Positions 1-10,777 of a stretch of 64,000 nucleotides of DNA are shown here, piece by piece. Position 1 is the first letter of the stretch; each line of letters starts with the position of its first letter. Under the pieces are notes generated by a model. It did no database searches, was not told the DNA's origin, and saw only the letters and a program-made list of their open reading frames with translations. The position numbers were made by a program, and so were the translations under genes. Location: assembly GCA_024760905.1 (NCBI GenBank), contig CM045729.1, forward strand, positions 46,140,080-46,204,079. Direction: 5' to 3'. Origin of the DNA: Plotosus lineatus (lineage: Eukaryota > Chordata > Actinopteri > Siluriformes > Plotosidae).

Positions 1-65
1 AAAAAAATGCAGCTTCCTCTCCCTTATTTATTATCCAATTTTGTCTTTGTTAATAGAGCTAGTAG

Positions 66-220
66 CCATTGCTGATTGTCATCAAGAGTAGGCTACATAG
101 CCGTCAGCATGTTTCTGCCCTGCAATGGACTGGCGAGCTACCCAGGATGCGCACCATCTTTCCGGGACACTGGGCGCACCGGATTATAAGGCACAAGCAA
201 TATCAATGAACGGCCTCCGG

Positions 221-263
<43 letters not shown>

Positions 264-1188
264 GTGCACCGGATTATAAGGCGCAAGCAATACCAATGAA
301 CGGCCTCTGTCCATACATAAGGTGCACCAGATTATAAGGCGCATCAAGCAAAACAAAAGTCAGATAAGTCAAACTTGATTCAACTCTCATAGTAACTCTC
401 AAGATTGTTCAGCTGTAACAATATATAACCATAAACTCACCTTTTCAGTTCATTTCTCTTCCACAAATCCATCAAATGCTTCATCTTCAGTGTCCGAGTT
501 TAACAATTGTGCGAGTTAGCCATAAATCCCGGATCCCTCTATTATTTTTTATTATTATATTATATTGTTATATTTTATTATCTAGTATTCCCTCGCACAT
601 GGAGTCAGATCAATAGAGATGAAGATTAGAAGTTTTCCTGGGTTGTGACCTTCTCTCAGCCACGCCCCCTTAACGAGGCAGCGCATTAGTACTGTGTTCA
701 TTACAGAATGGAGGTCATGACTCTTGAGGCGCTTTATCAGTGTAACTTTAAATTCAAGAAAGTTAATCAGAGCTCTCAGGGGGACACCTGTAGCAGTACT
801 TTATCCTGGTATTTGGACATAAAGCCCGGATCCCTCTAACTTATGACCAGTTGACATCAATATCTAGCGGTTGGAATTCTTTGGTTAATCCACCAGAATG
901 GTGGCAAGCTCTAGATTAGTTTGCTTCACTTGAGCTTTGACGGTGGCAGTGAGATGGAGCCAAGGACGTATCCACACATAAGGCGCACCGGATTATAAGG
1001 CGTACTGTCAGGTTTTGTTTTGGGTTTTTTTTTGCTTGTTTGTGGGGCTTTTAGGGTCAAGGACTTTAAAGTGCGCCTTATGCCCCAGAAAATGCGGTAC
1101 TATGCACTTGCCCAAATTCAGCTGAGATGGCGCCATCCTCCCTGAGAGCCTAATTAGGATTAAGTGGTTCAGAAAATGAATGAATGAT
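66..1188 (+). repeat. SINE C copy (tail type 1), split by a DNA element
   Basis: Part one, 66-158, matches the middle of the SINE C family (CATTGCTGA..., CCGTCAGCATGTTTCTGCCC, then GGCGAGCT). Part two, about 1104-1188, matches its 3' end (CTAATTAGGATTAAG, then a (GAAT)n tail). The intervening 945 bp are a separate insertion. The tRNA-like head is missing. Compare the fuller copies at 31522-31873 and 35744-36072. Confidence 0.65.
157..1101. mobile_element. Non-autonomous DNA transposon inserted in SINE C
   Basis: The ends are inverted and related: left CACCATCTTTCCGGG followed by GGCGCACCGGATTATAAGGC, right GTGCGCCTTATGCCCC then AGAAAATGCGGTAC. The motif CACCGGATTATAAGGC recurs three to four times near the left end (about 178, 269, 322) and once near the right (about 986). 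Such subterminal repeats are typical of hAT-like or related MITEs. No transposase ORF is present. A (CA)n run lies at 221-261. The superfamily is uncertain. Confidence 0.55.
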
Positions 1189-1189
1189 A

Positions 1190-1769
1190 AAGCTAGTTGT
1201 GGCCTTTAACAATTCTGCACAGAAAGTAATGATACAGATTTACACAAGAAAATTACATAAACTGTTTCTTCTCCTTAGTTATTTGACCAATATAATTGTT
1301 TGTTTTTTTTCATCTGAGAAATTAACCCATCATGTTTGCTCTCATAAATACATTTATCCAACGCAGTATGAAACAAATAAGTAAAATTCTGTAATATCTG
1401 TCTATAAATATTCAGTCATACCTGCACTTTCTGAAAATTGCATAATTGGATTTTGTATGGTTGTCGAATTATCATGACATAGTTGACATGATGGTGAAAA
1501 AAGCTCCAATTTTTGTTGCTTTTAATGGAATAACTTTAGAATGAGGTTTTATTCCTCAGTTTAGACCTCAGTTTATTTTGCATGCATTTTGCTTTGGGGT
1601 TTTTTTTGCCTTCGAATAATGCACTTTTTAATGACAGGAGTTGATATCTTAGTAGTATGTTATCACAGTTGCTCATATGTGCATATCCAATGAGTATGGA
1701 TAGAATAATACTGTTATTATATATGTATAATAAACGATCGGAATGACTGTGCAATGTAGAGGGAGACTT

Positions 1770-1772
<3 letters not shown>
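1190..1772. other. AT-rich intronic sequence, nothing recognised
   Basis: Unique-looking AT-rich DNA with no splice-bounded open frame, tRNA-like box or transposon motif I can identify. Confidence 0.5.
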
Positions 1773-1825
<53 letters not shown>

Positions 1826-1922
1826 AATATAGAAGAAGATGTAGAGGACAGGGTGAGATGGAGGCAGATGATTCGCTGTGGCAACCCCTGAACCCCTGAA
1901 GGGAACAGCCAAAAGGAAAAGA

Positions 1923-1972
<50 letters not shown>

Positions 1973-1984
1973 TGTGTGTGTTTG
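1773..1984 (+). repeat. RTE LINE 3'-end fragment enclosed by (AT)n tracts
   Basis: (AT)n at about 1773-1821, then about 105 bp (1820-1925) matching the last codons and tail of the RTE LINE (GAAGATGTAGAGGACAGGG..., GAGATGGAGGCAGATGATTC, then AAGGGAACAGCCAAAAGG). A second (AT)n follows at 1925-1969 and (TG)n to 1984. The encoded end ...EDVEDRVRWRQMI matches the C-terminus in the copies at 49.7 and 60.3 kb. Confidence 0.7.
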
Positions 1985-2955
1985 TGAGAGGAGAGAGAGG
2001 AAATGGCAAGTTGTAATTCGAAAATGACAGTGTGTGTTAAGGCATTAGTAATTGCGTTTATGGTAATTATTCCAGTGCCGGCCTCTGTATTGGATTTGAG
2101 AAATGCTTGCCTTGTCTCTAAAGTGCTTTTTATATACTAAGATGCCAACTCATCACAGCTGTTTTATCCAGTGTGCTCGAGCTGTGGTCTAGACACACAC
2201 AGTTCTGTACCACAACATGTGCATAGCTGACTCAGCAAAAATATGTTGTGTATCCAACAGCAAGATTCAGTTGTAATAAATGTATGCTCATAAGAATTTA
2301 AATGTTTACATAAAACAACTGCTAAAAGAATTGTGATTCTACACAATGTACTGCATTCGGTGATATATAAATTACATCATTATTGTTCTTCTTCTGACAC
2401 ACATGATGTACAGTATTGTAGGTGAGGTAGCTTTCCATTCATCTATCTATTTCTGTTGTATATTCAAGCTTTGGTGACTAGCTAGCTTTATTCCCATGCA
2501 CTTTTTACTCTGTATATAAGTGTGCTGCATAGTGCTACAGTATGTGTTTATTTAATTTGCTTTAGGTTTATTCTGGAGACACTTTTAGATTTATTAGCAT
2601 TTATTGTGGCAATTTAACTTTCAGTAATGATACCCACATGCACAGAAATAGATAACAATAATAACAAGCATTTCTCAATCTTTCCTAAGTTTATTATTAT
2701 TATTATTATTATTATTAGTAGTAGTAGTAGTAGTATTTTAATGTAAAGTACTGTCCCTAGAAACTCAGAGTTTAACTGTCAAAACAAATTTGGGACAAAG
2801 TTCTGAAAAACACATCGTTTATGTTTGGTTATTAACAATCTGCAATTTTTGAGGCAAACCATTTTTTCTTTTTTTTTAATCAAAAGGCTATGCTAGCTAG
2901 AGGTGACCACCCACCAAAATCCTCAGACTGAGAGAAAGACTGAGCCTTTACTCTG
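1985..2955. other. Intronic sequence with small (TTA)n/(GTA)n repeats
   Basis: Mostly unique AT-rich DNA. A (TTA)n run at about 2691-2717 passes directly into (GTA)n at 2718-2735. No gene is seen. Confidence 0.5.
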
Positions 2956-3224
2956 GGAAACAAACAAAAAAACAAGCATAATTTTGAAAGCTCCGGATCC
3001 ACAGCCGAGAAGCAAGCACTGTCCACAGCACAACTTTAATCCAGGCACTGCAGAAAGCTGAGAATTATGGGAGAGAATTATGTCTGTGAGAAGAATGGCA
3101 ATACTTAAAAATATAGCTATATGGAATCCCCTTCAAAGAATCAGACTGAGGTCCAAAAATAGCTCACTAGTGTGGTGAGACTAAAATTGATCTTGCATGC
3201 TTTAGGTTTTGGGTTGGGTTTAAC

Positions 3225-3530
3225 AGAAACCCAACACACCTCAAAGCTGATAACTCCATCGCCAGACTGAAATATGGTGAGCGCAGCATTACGTTTTGTG
3301 GATATTTTTTATTGACCGAGTCTGGGAGACTCGTCAAGTTTGAGGACAGGATGGGTATAGCAAGATATGCTGCAATGTTAGAGGAAAATCTGTTGCCAGA
3401 GACTGAGACCAAAGCTTACCTTCCAACAGGACAGTAACACTAAGAGTATTGTCAGAAATCAAGTGGAGTGGTTCCACACCAAAGAAACTTATTTTTGTAG
3501 AATGGATCAATCAAAGTCGAGAGTGAGAGT
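3225..3530 (+). pseudogene. Tc1-like transposase remnant (catalytic core fragment)
   Basis: Nucleotide and interrupted peptide similarity to the middle of fish Tc1 transposases. The frame around 3265-3440 reads like GRLVKFEDRMGIARYAAML then EENLLP, corresponding to the family stretch between the first and second catalytic Asp. A following YLPTGQ corresponds to the FxFQQDN region that carries the second Asp, which is lost here. Stops and frameshifts follow at once. Flanking inverted repeats were not found, so it is an old truncated copy. It abuts the LINE fragment beginning near 3545. Confidence 0.65.
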
Positions 3531-3544
3531 TTTTGACGTCAGAT

Positions 3545-4220
3545 TTGTTGGGCCGTCCTTGAATCATCACCTTGTCATAGTGGAGGTGTTTGTGTCCTAA
3601 TGATCCTAGGGGCAAAAGGACACAGGTTCCCTTGCTTGGACACAGGTCATGGAGATCCTTCTGGAGCCAAGCCTGGAAAGGGGCTCGAAGGTGAGCGCCT
3701 GGTGGACGGGATTCTGCTCATGGGGTCCGACCGGGCCCAGGCAGAAAAGAACCCTATCCTCCCATGAATCCATCACCTGTGGAAGGGGATATAGGGGTCA
3801 TTGTTGGGTGGCAACTGAAGATATAGGCTCTATCGGACAGATTTGCAGCTACAACTCTGAATTTTGGGACATGGAGCCTGAGGTTGAGAGATATACCGAC
3901 AAGATATATTTGGACTCACCTTAACACATAGCTTGGGCTCCCGAACCAATGAGAAGGGCTGAACCTTATTCCATTCTGGAGGTGCTCATGGAGAAAGATG
4001 GCAAGGCAATGTGGACATCATTGTTGCCTCGGTGCCCACATATTGAGGTTCGCCCTGGTTGACAAAATTGTCCTTGTGCACAAAATGAAAGTTGAGAGTA
4101 CCCGCCCTTTTTGGAGTCTTTAGAGGTGTCTTGGACAATGCTTCCTTGGGGACTCCCCCATTTTTCTGAGAGAATTCAACACCCATGTGGACAGCGACAG
4201 TGTAAACTGGAAGGTTGTGA
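3545..4220 (+). pseudogene. Non-LTR retrotransposon 5'-part fragment (endonuclease region)
   Basis: Diverged 5' portion of a fish LINE. It has the leader-like ATCATCACCTTGTCATAGTG and AATGATCCTAGGGGC, the segment coding for a remnant of ...LGTWN..., ...VERYxxDI...GLTSTHSLGS..., then RPFWSL and a trace of LREFNTHVDSDSVNW, corresponding to the endonuclease LLGDFNAHVG motif region. Frames are broken throughout. The 3' end of the same LINE type occurs separately at 14771-15265. The family name is uncertain (RTE- or Rex-like). Confidence 0.65.
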
Positions 4221-5249
4221 TTGGTAGGTACGGCCTCTCCAATCTATTCACAAACAGTATTTATGCAATCTTTGGGGATGGAAAAAAAAAACTTGAGCAA
4301 TTTTGCCATGAAAAATGGACATAAACATCAGTCTCCAGATGTGCAAAGATTATCGAGATCTATCCCAGACTTGCAGATGTTACTACAGCGAAAGATATAT
4401 TTTGCAGTTTGTTTGTTAGTTTGCTACCAGTGGAAGAAAAGTGGGTGGAAATGGCATGTCTTTAAGTTGACACTTCATTGAACGAACTTGGGGGGTGATA
4501 ATGCAGACAGTAAGAGGTAATAAATCCACATGCAAGTGTCTGTCTGACACACAAATTTAGTGACACACAGCACCATATCTGCTACTCCCTCTCTCTGTTT
4601 CTTGTTTAACTGACAGCACGTGTAATGGCATCTGAAGCTTTTCCTCTGAATCTTTGACGCCAACAGCATGGCCTCCTCTGACAGCCTAATTATTGCCTTT
4701 AGTTATTCATTTGCTTGACTCTTCTCTGCCTTGGCTTTTTGGTATCAGCCGCTTTCAGCTCACAGCTGACCGTCAGCCTGTTTGTTTAAGAAGAAACTGC
4801 TTGACATGTCTCCACATCAACATACGTTTGTAATTAAGCGACCACGCATGCTTTGCAGTTGATACACGGCTTACACATGTCAAGCAAACAAACCTTGTAA
4901 ACTGTGTTCCAGATGGGTTCATATTAGACTTCATGTTTCCTGTCCAGTGTTTTCTCCTTGATGGTGTCCTTGTGTACCAGTGTACACTTTGTAATCACCC
5001 TCTTGTATCAATACAAATATTGATGTATGCACGCTATCTGCATGTCATTTTCGATTTAGTCTGGAAGTACATTGTTTAGCATTCAGGCCACAGATGTGCT
5101 GGTCTTAATTAGGAAGCTGAATGGGCGTGTTATGGTTGCATGCCAAACACCACGATGAAATAGCTCTTGTTTAATGAGATAAATGTAGCAATTAAGTTAT
5201 GAGAGTAGTGTGAATCACACAGATAGTATGCCAGAGGACAAATGACAGG

Positions 5250-5250
<1 letters not shown>
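4221..5250. other. Unique intronic sequence, candidate conserved block
   Basis: From about 4590 to 4930 the DNA is high-complexity, with several ATTA/TAAT cores and no repeat similarity. See the finding on candidate regulatory DNA. No gene is seen. Confidence 0.4.

Positions 5251-5296
<46 letters not shown>
5251..5296. repeat. (GT)n microsatellite
   Basis: Uninterrupted GT dinucleotide run of roughly 45 bp, just upstream of an AT-rich unique segment. Confidence 0.95.
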
Positions 5297-5298
<2 letters not shown>

Positions 5299-5454
5299 TA
5301 AGGGAATACTCCAGCATTTTTTCAACTTAATTCCAACCACATCTGTGGAGTATTTCTGGTTGTACCAAACAACAATGTTGACCTTTGCCTGTACCAAGAA
5401 CGGTAGAAAATGTGTGCTAAGTCTGAAGCAAGTTCTTGGATTGCTCCAATTTTC

Positions 5455-5765
5455 ATTCATTCATTAATTTGCCAAACTGCTTAATCCCATTGGGGTTACA
5501 GAAACACTAAAGTCTATCACAGCCAACTCTGGGTGTGGGTGGATTACACCTTCATCGGCTTCCCAGTCTATCGCAGGGAAAAGCACAAACATCCAATCAC
5601 ACTCACGTTTGGGGGGAGTTTAGAACAACCATGTAGCCTAATGTACCATATTTGCTGCTGGTCATGTACTGTTGGAGAAGCGAAACACAATGCAAATACA
5701 GGAAGAACATGCTAACACCACACAGAAATGCCCCAGCTGATTTCGGAACATGAATCCAGGATATC
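5455..5765 (-). repeat. SINE A copy, diverged
   Basis: Read on the minus strand it has the SINE A order: tRNA-like head (degenerate), CAGTxxATGxxC block, GGCAGxACACxxTGGG, and the 3' end AACTGCTTAATCCCATTGGGG followed by an ATTC-type tail at 5455-5465. The copy is heavily mutated. Confidence 0.7.
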
Positions 5766-6080
5766 TTAACTGTATCTAGGCAATGGCTTTGGTTGTGGAT
5801 CTTCTCAGAGGTCCCGCACCATGCTGTGAGAGAGGTTTAAAGACAGCTGTTATCAGGGTTTTCTGACTAAAGATAGTCTGAAATGTTCTGAAATTGGTAG
5901 AAAATTTGATGACCACCATCAGTGGGTTCTGCAACGACCTCCTCTACTGACTTGCCAAAAGAGACAACTATAAAATGTTGTATGTATTGACGTGATATAT
6001 TGCCAAAATTCTAAATAACAAAGTTGAAATGAAGGAATAACTGTATGCAGAATTACAATAAACAAGAAATTCTTGTTGGT
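5766..6080. other. Intronic sequence, nothing recognised
   Basis: About 315 bp with no identifiable repeat or gene. Confidence 0.5.
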
Positions 6081-6082
6081 AT

Positions 6083-6362
6083 GTGGTGTCAGTGGTTAGC
6101 GTGCTGGGCTCATCATTGAGAAGTCATGGATTTGAATCCTTGTTCAACCCCCACCATGTTACGACCTTTAGGCAAGGTCTTAACTACGTGTGTCCATTTA
6201 AGTGCTTACCAGTAAAAATACTGAGAAGGTAACCTCCGATGGATGGACAAACCTAGTGTCCCATCGAGGTTGAGTTGAACGCCAAGTCACTTCATGCTAC
6301 AGAAACCGGGATAAACTCCAGCTGATTGGGGCCACTAGGTTGTGGAGTAAAAAAAACCAAAA
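6083..6362 (+). repeat. SINE B copy, tRNA-headed
   Basis: The head GTGGTGTCAGTGGTTAGC has box A character, and GATTTGAATCCTTG corresponds to box B. The body has TAGGCAAGGTCTTAACTAC and ACCAGTAAAAATACTGAGAA, and the tail has GGCCACTAGGTTGTGGAGTA. The same body occurs at 7360-7600, 17177-17477 and 30309-30623. Confidence 0.75.
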
Positions 6363-7076
6363 GACTTTACCGATCTTACCTGTGTCAGCAGAGGTCTTGT
6401 TTAAATGATGGTCTTGATGACACCTTTTTTCGATACAAATTTGTGCTATATCCTATTCAATACATACAACACATATTCTCATTATAGAGTCTGCTTAACT
6501 TTCCACATGCCATTGTACAATCAACATACCAGTTGTGATTTTGTACTCACCTTTTAAGATAAATCACCCATTGTCTAGGGTGAGGCAGACACCAAATACG
6601 TAATGTCTTAGTTATTCTCATTCTCACTTAAGATGAACATTGTGTTGTAAGATGATACCATTTCTTTTTTTTTTGACCAGATAAAATGCTCCTGCAAATG
6701 AGTCAATAAAAAATAGAACAAAGGATTACTGTGTGCAAGTCAGTGTGGAACACCTGTACAGGCCACTCAGAGCTGTCTGTGATGTACAGCTGAGTTCTCT
6801 CTTCAGGTCGTACTCCTCTGACATATGACCTGTGTATGCGTCTTTCCATCTACATCATTCTGTTGGTGATATCAGTATGGCTGTTACCCCTGAGAAAGCA
6901 ATCCTGCCTGTCTTGGTAGCAGCGTTGCTCACACATGTTGTATATCATCTGCTCCCATTTACCCCATTTCAAGTTTCGAGCAAGTTGACTTTTGTTATTA
7001 GTATGTCCCGTCTGAGTCTGGGCAAGATAATGCCTCAGTTTTCACCTGAATTTTACATGTTGCTTGATTTTGTTTA
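6363..7076. other. Intronic sequence, nothing recognised
   Basis: About 700 bp of unique sequence. Short open frames here lack splice context or homology that I recognise. Confidence 0.5.
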
Positions 7077-7227
7077 ATATATATATATATATATATATAT
7101 TAATGTGTGTGTGTGTGTGTGTATATGTATATATGTATGTGTGTGTGTGTGTATATGTATATATGTATGTGTGTGTGTGTGTATATGTATATATGTATAT
7201 ATGTGTGTGTGTGTGTATATGTGTATA

Positions 7228-7292
<65 letters not shown>

Positions 7293-7315
7293 GTATGTAT
7301 ATATATGCATATGTA

Positions 7316-7352
<37 letters not shown>
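7077..7352. repeat. Compound AT/GT tract with a ~32-bp tandem unit
   Basis: (TA)n, then about 3.5 copies of a ~32-bp unit (a GT run, then TATATGTATATATGT) between about 7103 and 7210. Longer GT/AT alternation and a (AT)n run of about 45 bp follow, then (GT)n(AT)n to 7352. Long apparent reading frames here are only repeat translations. Confidence 0.85.
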
Positions 7353-7359
<7 letters not shown>

Positions 7360-7360
<1 letters not shown>

Positions 7361-7600
7361 CCCAGTTAGACTCCCACTGTGCTAAGACCCCTGGGCAAGG
7401 TCTTAACCACAAGTGTGCCTCTGTTTACCCAGCAGTATAAATGGGTACCAGTAAAAATATACTGGGAAGGGAACCTGCGATGGACTAACATCCCATCCAG
7501 TAAGAGTTGTACTCCTAGTAGTCGCTTCACGCTACAAAAACTGGGGATAAGCACCGGCCTGTTGAGCCACTAGGCTCGGGTGTAAAAAGCGCAGTGTGTC
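7360..7600 (+). repeat. SINE B copy, 5' truncated
   Basis: It starts within the head (CCCAGTTAGACTCCCACTG) and has GGGCAAGGTCTTAACCACAA, ACCCAGCAGTATAAATGGGT and ACCAGTAAAAATATACTGGG. It ends GGCTCGGGTGTAAAAAGCGC. A (TG)n run follows at 7601-7622. Confidence 0.85.
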
Positions 7601-7626
7601 TGTATGTGTGTGTGTGTGTGTGTATA

Positions 7627-8056
7627 TAGTCCATCTTTGCCAATGAATAATCTTGCCACATCTTCATTTTGTGGGCTTACAGAGAAAAGACTATATGTAA
7701 AAGAAAAAAAGAATTATGCGGATTACAAAGACTTCTATATACCCCTCCATATTATGGTGGCCCTTATATGTAGCAATTTTTTTTCTTGGAAATTAAACTG
7801 TCTCACCCTTTAAATTTGATCCTTTTGGTCTAAAAATGTGTCAGACAAAATATTCTGGATATAAAACAAAGTTTAGTCTGTGCTCAAGCCACCTCTTTCA
7901 TTGCCCATAAGCTCAATATTAAAGCGTCATCGTATAAGTATTAAAATATGTGAAATGTTGTTCACTTCTCCTATCTTTTTATACGGGTGAAATGGCAAGC
8001 AATTTGAGATGAAAGAATCAGATTTATTTATTACAAACAGCAAAAGCATACACAGG
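7627..8056. other. Intronic sequence, nothing recognised
   Basis: About 430 bp of AT-rich unique DNA. Confidence 0.5.
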
Positions 8057-8460
8057 AGGTTGTAAACTACCTACAATTAGAGATGCTCTGCAGCATTACG
8101 TGTACCTAGTGAAAGGATATTTAAGAAAACATGATGCTGCAGTGGCTACAGTGTGAGTACTGGAAGAAACATGGAACAAGGCCCGGATTCCAGTCAGACC
8201 ATCCAATCATGCCGTGAAACAACTTGAGAGATGAGTGCAGAATTTGGAAGCACTAAAGAAGAATCAAGTTTAGAGAACAAGTAAACTTGAAGGAAATCTT
8301 TGACGATCTATTTTATATTGCGCACCAGGATGCTTCCTCTCTGATAAAAATACCCAAAGACAAAGAATTTCTAAATGCTCAGAGGGAGAAAGGAAGGTGT
8401 GGTTCAATGACTGGGTACAGTGGCCTTCTATCTAAGGATGAACAATAACATCAGTTCCTC
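8057..8460 (+). pseudogene. Remnant of an unnamed, repeated protein-coding element
   Basis: A conceptual frame from about 8069 reads LPTIRDALQHYVYLVKGY and then EETWNKARIPVRPSNHAVKQ, with internal stops. After a frameshift near 8290 it continues EIFDDLFYIAHQDASSLIKI and then EFLNAQREKGRCGSM. I recognise the ...(L/F)DDLFxIAHxDA...FLxxQREKGRxG... pattern from uncharacterised multi-copy proteins of fish and some invertebrates, but I cannot name its function or the element carrying it. At least three in-frame stops and one frameshift make it non-functional. No terminal repeats were identified. Confidence 0.5.
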
Positions 8461-8562
8461 CTTCAGATCATTCAGGACCACAGGAAAAGATTCCCTGATG
8501 CCAGAAAAGAGACAATTGTTCATGAGCTAGAAAACTAAAAGAACCTCGCATTTCAAACTTGA

Positions 8563-8766
8563 CATTGTTTTTTTTTGTTTTTTTGTTTTTTTTTCCAAAT
8601 AGTATTATACTTCAAAATGTCATTGTTTTTGAGCATGGCCTAAAAGTGATTACATTTTCATGATTTTTTTTTGCACAAAGTGGCTTCTTATTAAATGGAA
8701 CAAAATGCCGGGGTGAGAGGTCACAAATTAAAAACTTTAAAAATAAGGGCCACCCTAAAATATATA

Positions 8767-8813
<47 letters not shown>

Positions 8814-8822
8814 CGATTATGA
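8563..8822. other. T-rich spacer with (GT)n/(AT)n run
   Basis: Homopolymer T runs at 8569-8595 and a (TGTG)(TA)n microsatellite at about 8763-8808. No gene is seen. Confidence 0.7.
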
Positions 8823-9152
8823 TTTCCTTTCGGATTTTTCCCTTCTTCAGGGGTAGCCACAGTGAATGATTTGCACATTTGATTCGGCAAGGGTTTTTAC
8901 GTCGGATGCCCTTCCTGACACAACCCTTTTAGCAAGAGACAGAAACATGCTGACGGCTTTGGTGCTACTCTTTGCAAAAGTTAGCAATGGTTCTTTTATA
9001 TGCCTCTCACCATGGACAGTGAGAGACATGGCTTGTCTTTGATAACCCAGTCAGCGGCACTGGGGAGGACGGTGACAACCCTGTGGGGACTCGAACCCCC
9101 AACCTTAGCATCAGCAATCCAGCGCCCTATACCACTAGACCACCACTGCCAA
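8823..9152 (-). repeat. SINE C copy with RTE-type tail (tail type 2)
   Basis: On the minus strand: head GGCAGTGGTGGTCTAGTGGT (box A-like), GGGTTCGAGTCCCC (box B-like), GCCxxTGACTGGGTTATCAAA in the body, then GTTTCTGTC-TCTTGCTAAAAGGGT joined to CAGGAAGGGCATCCGACGTA. It ends in the RTE-like 3' end (GTGGCTACCCCTGAAG..., GGG-AAAA-TCC). It stops 7 bp before the Tc1 element. Confidence 0.85.
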
Positions 9153-9159
9153 CAATATA

Positions 9160-10775
9160 TACTAGTCCTTCTCAAAAAATTAGCATATTGTGATAGTTCA
9201 TTATTTTCTGTAATGTACTGATAAAAATTAAACTTTCATATATTTTAGATTCATTGCACACCAACTGAAATATTTCAGGTCTTTTATTGTTTTAATACTG
9301 ATGATTTTGGCATACAGCTCATGAAAACCCAAAATTCCTATCTCAAAAAATTAGCATATCATGAAAAGGTCGTCTAAACGAGCTATTAACCTAATCATCT
9401 GAATCAACCAATTAACTCTAAACACCTGCAAAAGATTCCTGAGGCTTTTAAAAACTCCCAGCCTGGTTCATTACTCAAAACCATAATCATGGGTAAGACT
9501 GCCGACCTGACTGCTGTCCAGAAGGCCATCATTGACACCCTCAAGCAAGAGGGTAAGACACAGAAAGAAATCTCTGAGCGAATAGGCTGTTCCCAGAGTG
9601 CTCTATCAAGCCACCTCAGTGGGACGTCTGTGGGAAGGAAAAAGTGTGGCAGAAAAACGCTGCACAACCAGAAGAGGTGACCGGACCCTGAGGAAGATTG
9701 TGGAGAAGGGCCGTTTCCAGACCTTGGGGGACCTGTGGAAGCAGTGGACTGAGTCTGGGGTAGAAACATCCAGAGCCACCGTGCACAGGCGTGTGCAGGA
9801 AATGGGCTATAGGTGCCGCATTCCCCAGGTCAAGCCACTTTTGAACCAGAAACAGCGGCAGAAACGCCTGACCTGGGCTACAGAGAAGCAGCACTGGACT
9901 GTTGCTCAGCGGTCCAAAGTACTTTTTTCGGATGATAGCAAATTTTGCATGTCATTCGGAAATCAAGGTGCCAGAGTCTAGAGGAAGACTGGGGAGAAGG
10001 AAATGCCAAAATGCCTGAAGTCCAGTGTCAAGTACTCACAGTCAGTGATGGGCTGAGGTGCCATGTCAGCTGCTGGTGTTGGTCCACTGTGTTTTATCAA
10101 GGGCAGGGTCAATGCAGCTAGCTATCAGGAGATTTTGGAGCACTTCATGCTTCCATCTGCTGAAAAACTTTATGGAGATGAAGATTTTCATTTTTCAGCA
10201 CGACCTGGCACCTGCTCACAGTACCAAAACCACTGGTACATGGTTTATTTATAGACCATGGTATTATTGTGCTCAATTGGGCTGCCAACGCTCCTGACCT
10301 GAACCCCATAGAGAATCTGTGGGATATTGTGAAGAGAAAGTTGAGAGACACCAGACCCAACACTGTGGATGAGCTTAAGGCCGCTATCGAAGCATCCTGG
10401 GCCTCCATAACACCTCAGCAGTGCCACAGGCTGATTGCCTCCATGCCACGCCACATTGAAGCAGTCATTTCTGCAAAAGGATTCCCGACCAAGTATTGAG
10501 TGCATAACTCAACATAATTATTTGAAGGTTGACTTTTTTGTATTAAAAGCACTTTTTTTATTGGTCGGATGAAATATGCTAATTTTTTGAGATAGGGATT
10601 GTAGTTTTTTCTTTGCTTTTTTGCCAGAATTATCCATATTAAAACAACAAAAGGCTTGAACTACTTCAGTTGTGTGTAATGAATCTAAAATATATGAAAG
10701 TGTAATGTTTATCAGTACATTACAGAAAATAATGAACTTCATCACAATATGCTAATTTTTTGAGAAGGACTAGTG
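9160..10775 (+). mobile_element. Complete but inactive Tc1/mariner element with IR/DR ends
   Basis: 1,616 bp. The outer inverted ends read ACTAGTCCTTCTCAAAAAAT on the left (9161) and its complement on the right (ending 10774). TA dinucleotides flank both (9158-9159; 10776-10777). Each end has a second internal copy of TCTCAAAAAATTAGCATAT, at about 9341-9360 and, inverted, about 10576-10595. This is the IR/DR arrangement of Tc1-like transposons with roughly 200-bp terminal regions. The interior carries a broken transposase gene. Confidence 0.92.
9489..10499 (+). pseudogene. Tc1-like transposase pseudogene (DD34E type)
   Basis: The frame starts at ATG 9489 and runs through a helix-turn-helix (TQKEISERIGCSQSALSS) typical of the paired-like DNA-binding domain. 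An extra A in a run near 9654 shifts the frame. The next segment contains the first catalytic Asp context FSDDSKF (about 9928). A stop at 9979-9981 and another at 10054-10056 both look like Trp codons mutated to stops. Further frameshifts fall near 10190 and near 10255. The second Asp context FQHDLAPAHS (about 10190-10220) and the Glu context DLNPIENLWD (about 10297-10326) are still visible, with a natural stop after FPTKY at 10497-10499. Five or more disablements mean it cannot make an active transposase. Confidence 0.92.
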
Positions 10776-10777
10776 TA

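Noticed and set aside
7064..7440. Long open frames rich in Cys-Val, Tyr-Ile or Thr-His
   Set aside because: Translations of GT and AT dinucleotide repeats; the same applies near 24.1, 24.9, 37.7, 38.2, 42.3, 44.5 and 52.8 kb.
8823..9152. tRNA genes suggested by box A/box B-like heads (also at 17.5, 30.6, 31.1, 31.8 and 36.9 kb)
   Set aside because: The heads are followed by SINE bodies and recur in many copies. Cloverleaf pairing is not preserved, so these are SINE promoters.
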